Below the pieces are notes generated by a model. It ran no database searches, was not told the DNA's origin, and saw only the letters and a program-made list of their open reading frames with translations. A DNA stretch of 5,291 nt from Woeseiaceae bacterium (GTDB lineage: Bacteria > Pseudomonadota > Gammaproteobacteria > Steroidobacterales > Woeseiaceae), in contig JALHUQ010000426.1 in the NCBI GenBank assembly GCA_022866645.1, positions 1 to 5,291 of the forward strand, written 5' to 3'. The translations under genes and the position numbers were made by a program. How positions within the stretch are numbered: position 1 is the stretch's first letter; each line of letters opens with the position of its first letter. Positions 1 to 5,291 of this stretch are shown in pieces.

Positions 1-1
1 C

Positions 2-3000
2 GAGCTCGACAGACTCAACGCGGTGCCGATGTTCCAGCCCGGCACACTCAACATTGTCACGCTACCGGCGGGGGCCACCAGCAACAGCAACCCGAACGGC
101 GGCACGGCGGGTAGCGGGCTGCTTGATATATCCGGCCTCAATCTCGCGGGTACCGGCGACAGCATCCTCATCGAGTTCGAGGTACAGCTCGTACCCGTCA
201 TCACCAACGGCAGCTACGTGCTCAACCAGTCGAACGCCAGTTTTGCCGGCTTCCCCATTGCGATCAGTGACGATCCGAACCAGAACGGTCAGGCCGATCC
301 GAACGTCGCCGGCGATGAGGACCCGACACAAATCCTGATTCAGTCAGCGCCGGCGTTCGACATTAACAAAGTCTCGTCCTACATCGAGGGCAGTCCGACC
401 GTGCTGCTGGCCGGCGAGACGCTGCGTTACACGATCACCGTACAAAACATCGGCACCGAGAACGCGACGGGCGTCGACATCACCGACCAGGTTCCAGCCA
501 ATACGACGTACGTGGCGGGCAGCACGACGCTCAATGGCGTAGCGCTCCCGGATGCCGCTAACGGCGCTACACCGCTGACCGACGGCATCCTCGTGAACGC
601 GCCGCAGGACACCACGCCAGGCAACATGAATGCTGCGGTGGCCGACAACATCGCAACGATCGTCTTCGACGTCGTCGTCTACCCGGATGTGCCGAACGGC
701 ACGATCCTGTCGAACCAGGCGTTTGTGACGGTCGTCGACTACGGACTCGGCGATCTCCCCTCCGACGATCCGCGGACGCCATTGCCCGACGACCCGACCC
801 GCGATGTGGTCGGCAACTACCCGTTGATATTTGCGCCGAAGACTGCGGCACTGCTCGTCGACAACAGCTCGCCCGGTGTCATCGACCCGGGTGACGTGCT
901 GCGCTACACGATCACGGTTTACAACAACGGTAACGTGCCCGCCACGGCGGCCGAGCTGTCCGACGATGTGCCGGTCTACACCACTTATGTTGCCGACTCG
1001 TTGACGTTAAACGGGCTGCCGGTTGGCCAGCCGGACGCCGGCGTGTCGCCGCTGATCGACGGCATTGCCATCAGTTCTGCCGACCTGACGCCGCCGCTGC
1101 CGGGTGTCGGCGAAGGTACCATCAACCCCGGGCAATCGGCGCTCGTGCAGTTCGATTTGCTGGTGGACGCTGCGGTGCTGCCGGGATCACTGATAACGAA
1201 CCAGGCCACTGTTTACAGCGCCGAGGTTCCCGTGACCTTAACGGACGGTGACGGCAACCCGGCCACCGGTCCCGAGCCGACTGTTGTCGTTGTCGGCGAC
1301 GTGCAGCAACTGTCGATCATCAAGGAAGTCATCGTGGTCGGTGGCGGCGCGGCCCTGCCGGGCGAGATGCTGGAGTACACCGTAACGGTTCGCAACATCG
1401 GCACGGTTCCGGCGCTCTACGCGACGCTGTACGACGACCTCGACGCCGTGACGCCGGGTTATCTGGCCTACGTTGATATGTCAGCCACGCTAAACGGCCT
1501 GATGAACGGCGTGACATTCGTGGGCACCCTGATTACCGCCGATTACTTTAATGAGTATGGCCCGCTGAATCCGGGCGAACAGGCGATCCTGAAGTTCCGC
1601 GCAATCATCGATCCGAATCTGCTCGTCGGTACGACCATCACGAACCTCGGCCAGGTCTCGTGGGACGATCCGCTGCGCTGGGCCGAGGCCAGCGTATCGC
1701 TCGACGTTGGCGCAATGCCCAACGCGGGCATGTTAAGCGGTGACGTATGGCACGACGCTGACCACGACAACACGCCCGACGCGGTCGAGCGGCCGCTCGC
1801 GGGCTGGACGGTGGAACTCTTCCTCGACAGCCGGCCGATACGATCGATGCTGACGGGCGTGGACGGAAAGTACCTGTTCACCAACGTCACGCCGAACTAT
1901 GTGCCCGGCCAGTTTTACACGCTGCGTTTCCGCGCGCCTGGCGCAGTCGGAACCACAGCCATGATGGGCATGACGGACTCCGACTTCACGGACGGCCAGC
2001 AGGGTATCTATGAAATCGACGTTCAGGAAGGCAGCAACCTGCTCGATCTGAACATGCCGGTCGACCCTAACGGTGTCATCTATAACTCGGTCTCGCGGAC
2101 GCCGGTCACGGGCGCAACCGTGTCGCTGGTCGATGCCCGGAACGGGCTGGCCGTGCCGGACGACTGTTTCGACGACCCGAATCAGCAGGACCAGGTCACT
2201 GTGTCGAACGGCTACTACAAATTCGACCTGAACTTCTCCGACCCGGCGTGCCCGAGCGGACTGAATTACTCCGTCCTCGTAACCACGCCGGGGGGCACAG
2301 CCTATATTCCTGGCGTATCGGCATTGATCCCGCCGACCACGGACGTGACGACCTTGCCGTTCGACGTGCCGGCCTGTTCGGGCTCGACGAACGACGCCGT
2401 GCTTGCGACCGCTCAATATTGCGAAGCGCAAGCGTCCGAGTTCGCACCACCAACGTCGATTCCGGCCCGCAGCCCCGGTACCAACTACCATTTGTTCCTG
2501 AACCTGGACGATACCCGGGCGCCGGGCTCGAGCCAGCTCTTCAATAACCACATTCCGCTCGACCCGCGACTCGATGGCGCCGTAGCGATTACCAAGTCCA
2601 CGCCGAAGCTGAACGTCGTGCGCGGCGATCTCATTCCCTACATTATTACGGTGACCAACTCCTATGGCGCGGACCTGTACGACGTCAACGTTATCGATCG
2701 CTACCCGGTCGGCTTCCGCTACATAGAGGGTTCGGCACGATTTGACGACGTACCGAACGAGCCCATAGTCGTCAACGGCCAGCTGATCTGGTCAGGCCTA
2801 GTGCTTGAGACAGACGCGCGCCACGAAATCAAATTGTTGCTCGCTGTCGGCGCTGGTGTGACAGAGGGCGAGTTCGTCAATCGCGCCTACGCGATCAATG
2901 CACTGACCGGCATGAGTATGTCCGAGGAAGCCACGGCAAAGGTACGTGTCGTCCCGGATCCGACCTTCGACTGCACCGACGTCACCGGCAAAGTATTCAA

Positions 3001-3583
3001 TGACGCCAATCGCGATGGCTACCAGGACAATGATGAAGAAGGCCTGGCGGGAGTGCGCCTGGTAACCGCGACCGGATTGGTTGCAACTACCGACACCTAC
3101 GGTCGCTACCACATTACCTGCGCTATCGTTCCGAACGAAAACCGCGGCAGCAATTTTGTGCTGAAGCTTGATGACCGAACCCTGCCGAGCGGATTTCGTT
3201 CGTCAACGCGTCCGGTACAAGTGCAGCGAGCAACTCGCGGTAAGGCGTTGCGAATGAACTTCGGAGCGTCGATTCACCGCGTCGTCGGTCTCGATATCGC
3301 TGACGCCGTATTCGAGCCCAATGAAGTCACCATGCGTCAGCAGTGGATTCCACGAATCGCCATGCTGATCGAAGAGCTGCAAAAGGCACCCGCGACCTTG
3401 CGTCTTTCCTACGCCGCCGATGTTGAACCGGAAGCGCTGGTCGAGCGACGCCTGGAGAGTCTGAAAGCGCAGATAGCGGACGCCTGGAAAGAGCTCGATT
3501 GTTGTTATGAGCTCGTCATCGAGCCCGAGATCCAGTGGCGCCTGGGCAAGCCGGCGGAACAGCCGCGGAGGGTTGAGGAATGA
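2..3583 (+). CDS. Large modular DUF11 / SdrD_B-like repeat envelope protein, 5' end missing
   Basis: The frame is open from the left edge (codons ELDRLNA precede the GTG at 23), so GTG 23 is almost surely internal and the true start, signal peptide and earlier repeats lie outside. Numbering residues from GTG 23 (1186 aa to the TGA at 3581-3583): residues 1-108 are the end of a DUF11-like repeat. Residues 112-265, 268-425 and 428-562 are complete DUF11 repeats (hallmarks LRYTITVQNIG, LRYTITVYNNG, LEYTVTVRNIG). Residues 567-680 are an SdrD_B-like module (GDVWHDADHDNTPD, then GVDGKYLF). Residues 681-845 are a second Cna_B/carboxypeptidase-regulatory-like module (TGATVSLVD, SNGYYKFDL). Residues 851-978 are DUF11 repeat 4. 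Residues 982-1082 are another SdrD_B-like module (VTGKVFNDANRDGYQDND). Residues 1086-1175 form an OmpA-like tail. No LPXTG or other C-terminal sorting signal is visible. By family knowledge such repeats form extended stalks on cell surfaces; the exact role (adhesion, envelope scaffold) is unknown. It overlaps the downstream OmpA gene by 4 bases. Confidence 0.93.
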   Translation, partial: ELDRLNAVPMFQPGTLNIVTLPAGATSNSNPNGGTAGSGLLDISGLNLAGTGDSILIEFEVQLVPVITNGSYVLNQSNASFAGFPIAISDDPNQNGQADPNVAGDEDPTQILIQSAPAFDINKVSSYIEGSPTVLLAGETLRYTITVQNIGTENATGVDITDQVPANTTYVAGSTTLNGVALPDAANGATPLTDGILVNAPQDTTPGNMNAAVADNIATIVFDVVVYPDVPNGTILSNQAFVTVVDYGLGDLPSDDPRTPLPDDPTRDVVGNYPLIFAPKTAALLVDNSSPGVIDPGDVLRYTITVYNNGNVPATAAELSDDVPVYTTYVADSLTLNGLPVGQPDAGVSPLIDGIAISSADLTPPLPGVGEGTINPGQSALVQFDLLVDAAVLPGSLITNQATVYSAEVPVTLTDGDGNPATGPEPTVVVVGDVQQLSIIKEVIVVGGGAALPGEMLEYTVTVRNIGTVPALYATLYDDLDAVTPGYLAYVDMSATLNGLMNGVTFVGTLITADYFNEYGPLNPGEQAILKFRAIIDPNLLVGTTITNLGQVSWDDPLRWAEASVSLDVGAMPNAGMLSGDVWHDADHDNTPDAVERPLAGWTVELFLDSRPIRSMLTGVDGKYLFTNVTPNYVPGQFYTLRFRAPGAVGTTAMMGMTDSDFTDGQQGIYEIDVQEGSNLLDLNMPVDPNGVIYNSVSRTPVTGATVSLVDARNGLAVPDDCFDDPNQQDQVTVSNGYYKFDLNFSDPACPSGLNYSVLVTTPGGTAYIPGVSALIPPTTDVTTLPFDVPACSGSTNDAVLATAQYCEAQASEFAPPTSIPARSPGTNYHLFLNLDDTRAPGSSQLFNNHIPLDPRLDGAVAITKSTPKLNVVRGDLIPYIITVTNSYGADLYDVNVIDRYPVGFRYIEGSARFDDVPNEPIVVNGQLIWSGLVLETDARHEIKLLLAVGAGVTEGEFVNRAYAINALTGMSMSEEATAKVRVVPDPTFDCTDVTGKVFNDANRDGYQDNDEEGLAGVRLVTATGLVATTDTYGRYHITCAIVPNENRGSNFVLKLDDRTLPSGFRSSTRPVQVQRATRGKALRMNFGASIHRVVGLDIADAVFEPNEVTMRQQWIPRIAMLIEELQKAPATLRLSYAADVEPEALVERRLESLKAQIADAWKELDCCYELVIEPEIQWRLGKPAEQPRRVEE
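356..1708 (+). repeat. Three consecutive DUF11-type beta-sandwich repeats
   Basis: Three tandem units of about 135-158 residues share the same order of motifs: a Lys near the first strand (FDINK, APK, SIIK), a PG(E/D)xLxYTxTVxNxG or AGETLRYTITVQNIG segment, a D-x-x-P-like turn (TDQVP, SDDVP, YDDLD), a TTYVAxSxTLNG or LAYVDMSATLNG strand, and a closing (L/I)(S/T)N strand. Traces of DNA duplication survive: bases 422-438 and 899-915 differ at a single position over 17 bases. The tail of an earlier unit occupies 2-346 and a separated fourth unit lies at 2573-2956. Boundaries are approximate. Confidence 0.88.
1721..2062 (+). other. SdrD_B-like module 1 within the first protein
   Basis: Residues 567-680 read NAGMLSGDVWHDADHDNTPD, then ERPLAGWTVELFLD, then TGVDGKYLFTNV. 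This is the arrangement of SdrD_B/Cna_B beta-sandwich modules: G-x-V-(W/F)-x-D-x-(D/N)-x-(D/N), a L-x-G-V/W-x-V strand and a DGKY-x-F strand. The Asp-rich loop (D578, D580, D582, N583, D586) could bind calcium, as in staphylococcal Sdr B repeats; that part is inferred from family knowledge. Confidence 0.78.
2063..2557 (+). other. Cna_B/carboxypeptidase-regulatory-like module with four cysteines
   Basis: Residues 681-845 contain VIYNSVSRTPVTGATVSLVD and a later VSNGYYKFDLNF strand, matching the general form of carboxypeptidase-regulatory or Cna_B-like folds, with a longer C-terminal part (about residues 745-845) for which I recognise no named domain. Four cysteines (C715, C743, C785, C800) fall here, while the DUF11 repeats contain none; they could form two disulfides in an oxidising compartment. 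It lacks the Asp-rich opening loop of the flanking SdrD_B-like modules. Confidence 0.6.
2573..2956 (+). repeat. Fourth, separated DUF11-type repeat
   Basis: Residues 851-978 of the first protein start with DGAVAITKSTPKLNVVRGD, continue with IPYIITVTNSYGADLYDVNV and IDRYPVGFRYIEGSARFDD, and close with FVNRAYAI. This is the DUF11 pattern, but more divergent than repeats 1-3: it is separated from them by two SdrD_B/Cna_B-like modules and lacks the TLNG signature. It is about 128 residues, shorter than repeats 1-3, because the loop after the TLNG position is reduced. Confidence 0.82.
2966..3268 (+). other. SdrD_B-like module 2 with Asp/Asn-rich loop
   Basis: Residues 982-1082 show FDCTDVTGKVFNDANRDGYQ followed by DNDEEGLAGVRLVTATG and DTYGRYHITCA. 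The segment N993-D994-x-N996-x-D998-G999-x-x-D1002-N1003-D1004 is the SdrD_B signature and is a plausible calcium loop. C983 in the first strand and C1033 after the GRYHI strand bracket the core and may be disulfide-bonded. The module directly precedes the OmpA-like tail. Confidence 0.8.
3278..3547 (+). other. C-terminal OmpA-like segment of the DUF11 protein (reduced)
   Basis: Residues 1086-1175 run VVGLDIADAVFEPNEVTMRQ, a helix (IPRIAMLIEELQK), LRLSYAADVEPEALVERRLE, a second helix, then YELVIEPEIQWR. Placed against OmpA domain 1 of the downstream protein, VFEP matches LFET, the first helix matches, and the strand ending in AAD matches GHAD, with nearly equal Phe-to-Asp spacing (36 versus 37 residues). 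LVERRLESLK then matches LSHERAGEVA. The G-R-A-x-N-R-R-V signature is absent and the Asp-Arg loop is short. I read this as a shortened OmpA-like fold; homology is inferred by eye. Confidence 0.55.
3567..3572 (+). promoter_or_regulatory. Shine-Dalgarno site for the OmpA-like gene, inside the upstream gene
   Basis: GGAGGG lies 7 bases before the ATG at 3580, an ideal distance. It sits in the last codons of the DUF11 gene, and the ATG overlaps that gene's TGA stop as ATGA. This fixes the start of the second gene and indicates translational coupling. A second weaker purine run (GAGGA, 3575-3579) directly abuts the ATG and is too close to act as the main site. Confidence 0.85.
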
Positions 3584-5291
3584 AAGCATTGACCCGCTTG
3601 AGCGCACTGTTGTTATGGCTGCCGATGGTTGCGACCGCACAGGGTGTCGATGAGACCTCGATCGGCGAGGCCGTCGAACGCCACCTGACGACGGATCTGG
3701 AGTTCACGCAGTGGGTTCAGGATCCGGAGCGCCTCAAAACAGAAGCGAGTGATGTGATCGAGACTCGCGAAACGCTCGAGGATGGCCTGGAAACGGTCAA
3801 GCTTGGCAACGTCGTCGCGCCGATCCTCTTCGAGACCGGCGTCGCACAGATTCCGGACGGCACGGTCGAGGCCCTCGGTAAGATTCTCGATGGCATGAAA
3901 GACCGGCTGAATGTTCGCCTGCATCTCGTCGGCCACGCAGACAACCAGCCACTGTCGCCGCGTTTGGTCGAAATTTATGGGGACAACCTGGGCTTGTCGC
4001 ATGAGCGAGCGGGCGAAGTCGCAGAGCACATGCAAACGGCGCTCGCGCTGCCGGCCGAAGCGGTTACCTATTCGTGGCTGGGTGATCAGAACCCGGTCGC
4101 ATCCAATAGCACCGCGGCGGGACGGGCACAGAATCGTCGCGTCGAAGTGGAGGTTTGGTATGACGAGGTTCGTGACCAGGTTGGTCTCGAGGAGTATCTC
4201 GTCGAACACGAAGTCACAGCGGTCAAAGTCTGTCGCATCGAAACGGTTTGTAAACTGCGATACGTCGACGGACACGCGCGGCGCGCCCGGGTGCAGAACC
4301 TGATCGCACCACTGCATTACGACACGGAGTCTGTAGAGATAGACGATGCCTTCATCGAGCAGGTACAGCAGGGATTCAGTAACCTGGCTGGCAAAGAAAA
4401 CGTCGTCGTGAAGTTTGTCGGCTACACCGACGGTAACCCTCTGCTCGGTCGCGCAGAACGAATTTACGGTGACAACACGGGCCTGTCCAAAGCGCACGCG
4501 CGTCGCGTTGCGCTGGCCGTACAGGACGAACTCAAGCTGCCGACCAGCGCTATCGAAAGCGATGGCCGTGGTTCTGACAGACCGCTGAGCAGCAATGCGA
4601 CGGCGCAGGGACGAGCGCTCAATCGTCGTGTCGAAGTTGAATTCTGGTACGACGATCCTCTGCAGGATTTGCCGGATGAACCGCAAATGTGTCCGGGTGA
4701 CGCTGGCGCAGAGATGGTAACGAAAGTCTACGATCCGCCCTGGGGAGCAATTGACAACATCCAGTTCGCGGATGGCCATCCCGTTGTTCAGTCCGGTTAT
4801 ACCGCTACCTTGCTGCGCGGGCTTGAGGATGTGGCTGACAAGACTAATCCACGGCTACGCTTCGTTGGCTACACGCGCAACGAGCGGCTTGCTCGTCGTA
4901 CCGCGGGTGTTTATGAAGATGACGTCGGCTTGTCCGCATCGCGGGCGCGTCGGGCGATGGAACAAATTGTTGCCGACATGAAGCTCGATGCGGCACAGGC
5001 CGAATTCGAAGGACGCGGCTATGTGTACTCGGATGACGTCGTCAACGCCGGATTCATCCAGGGTGACGACTCGCATGTTTCGGTTCAGGTCATCTATGAC
5101 GAACTCGCGGTTCTGGATGATTTCGAGGGTGTCGATGTTACGCGCATGACGCGTGAGGTCAGCCCGGAGAATCCGCTGGCCCTGAACCTGATGCGGATCA
5201 CCGTGGACGGCGAACCCATCGACGATCCAAAGCGCAGCTCGGCGGATATCCAGCGTTGTACTGACGTTGCTCTCGCGAAGGCGGACATTAA
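3580..5291 (+). CDS. Secreted protein with three tandem OmpA-like domains, 3' end missing
   Basis: ATG 3580 opens a frame that stays open to the right edge: 570 codons plus two bases. Residues 1-20 are a Sec signal peptide (MKALTR, hydrophobic SALLLWLPMV, then ATA|QG), with no lipobox Cys, so the mature protein is predicted soluble in the periplasm. Residues 21-74 are a charged, probably helical leader. OmpA-like domain 1 spans about 75-195 (GHAD with D121, LSHERA with R143, GRAQNRRVEVEVWYDE). A linker with C218 and C224 follows. Domain 2 is about 238-358 (GYTD with D284, GRALNRRVEVEFWYDD). Domain 3 is about 380-508 (GYTR, LSASRARRA, ending VSVQVIYDE without NRRV). Residues 509-570 begin a further region I cannot name. 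OmpA-like domains bind the diaminopimelate of peptidoglycan, so this is probably a periplasmic wall-binding anchor working with the DUF11 protein encoded just upstream. Total length is unknown; with three domains and the frame still open it is far beyond usual single-domain OmpA/Pal proteins. Confidence 0.93.
   Translation, partial: MKALTRLSALLLWLPMVATAQGVDETSIGEAVERHLTTDLEFTQWVQDPERLKTEASDVIETRETLEDGLETVKLGNVVAPILFETGVAQIPDGTVEALGKILDGMKDRLNVRLHLVGHADNQPLSPRLVEIYGDNLGLSHERAGEVAEHMQTALALPAEAVTYSWLGDQNPVASNSTAAGRAQNRRVEVEVWYDEVRDQVGLEEYLVEHEVTAVKVCRIETVCKLRYVDGHARRARVQNLIAPLHYDTESVEIDDAFIEQVQQGFSNLAGKENVVVKFVGYTDGNPLLGRAERIYGDNTGLSKAHARRVALAVQDELKLPTSAIESDGRGSDRPLSSNATAQGRALNRRVEVEFWYDDPLQDLPDEPQMCPGDAGAEMVTKVYDPPWGAIDNIQFADGHPVVQSGYTATLLRGLEDVADKTNPRLRFVGYTRNERLARRTAGVYEDDVGLSASRARRAMEQIVADMKLDAAQAEFEGRGYVYSDDVVNAGFIQGDDSHVSVQVIYDELAVLDDFEGVDVTRMTREVSPENPLALNLMRITVDGEPIDDPKRSSADIQRCTDVALAKADI
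3802..5103 (+). repeat. Tandem triplication of an OmpA-like domain
   Basis: Units at about 3802-4164, 4291-4653 and 4717-5103 each encode the order: F/Y strand, helix, V-G-(H/Y)-(A/T)-(D/R), a long loop ending in (I/V)Y-x-D-(D/N)-x-G-L-S, a helix, a glycine-containing strand and a final V-x-V-x-(F/V)-(W/I)-Y-D-(D/E) strand. Units 1 and 2 are closest: the DNA around 4131-4156 and 4621-4646 encodes NRRVEVE(V/F)W in both with many identical bases. Unit 3 is more degenerate. Boundaries are approximate. Confidence 0.88.

Noticed and set aside
23..31. GTG at 23 or ATG at 29 as the true start of the first gene
   Set aside because: The frame is open to the left edge, there is no ribosome-binding site before 23, no signal peptide follows, and the encoded sequence begins inside a DUF11-like repeat.
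1733..2551. Antisense open frame of 272 codons on the - strand
   Set aside because: It is opposite the SdrD_B/Cna_B-like modules of the first gene. The product is rich in Arg and Val with no domain pattern, as expected for a shadow frame.
3581..3620. Possible terminator or promoter between the two genes
   Set aside because: The genes overlap by four bases, leaving no room for either, and no hairpin with a T run is visible there.
3911..4303. + strand open frame of 130 codons in another frame within the OmpA-like gene
   Set aside because: It overlaps OmpA domain 1 and the linker, whose motifs are clear in the main frame. The alternate product is Arg/Ser-rich and shows no known domain.
3613..4779. 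Antisense open frame of 388 codons on the - strand opposite the OmpA-like gene
   Set aside because: It lies wholly inside a convincing + strand gene with a signal peptide and domain motifs. Its translation is Arg-rich, has no recognisable domain or secretion signal, and such long open antisense frames are expected in GC-rich genes with strong third-position bias.

Overview
The window is entirely protein-coding on the + strand. It holds parts of two large, tightly linked envelope genes and runs off both ends: the first gene lacks its 5' end and the second lacks its 3' end. There is no intergenic stretch, no RNA gene, no mobile element and no CRISPR array. The DNA is GC-rich with GC-rich third codon positions. 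A lipoprotein-free Sec signal peptide plus peptidoglycan-binding OmpA-like domains point to a Gram-negative bacterium. I think a gammaproteobacterium from an aquatic or sediment setting is most likely, but that is inference from gene style and not shown by a marker.

Layout. Bases 2-3583 encode the last 1193 residues of a very large modular protein. It has the tail of one DUF11-type repeat, three full DUF11 repeats, a pair of SdrD_B/Cna_B-like beta-sandwich modules, a fourth DUF11 repeat, another SdrD_B-like module with an Asp/Asn-rich loop, and a C-terminal segment that looks like a reduced OmpA-like fold. Bases 3580-5291 encode the first 570 residues of a secreted protein with a clear signal peptide and three tandem OmpA-like domains, followed by the start of another region cut by the window edge. 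This second reading frame has no stop before the edge, so a search that requires a stop codon would miss it.

How they fit together. The two genes overlap by four bases (ATGA) with a strong Shine-Dalgarno sequence inside the first gene, so they are co-transcribed and probably translationally coupled. The likely reading is a two-component envelope system: a long beta-sandwich stalk or surface protein, made together with a periplasmic multi-OmpA protein that holds peptidoglycan. The C-terminus of the stalk appears related to the OmpA domains of the partner. The most interesting details are the divergence of the peptidoglycan-binding Asp/Arg pair across the three OmpA copies (D/R, D/H, R/R), a longer loop shared by all three, the reduced OmpA-like tail of the first protein, and a Lys/Asp/Asn pattern in all four complete DUF11 repeats.
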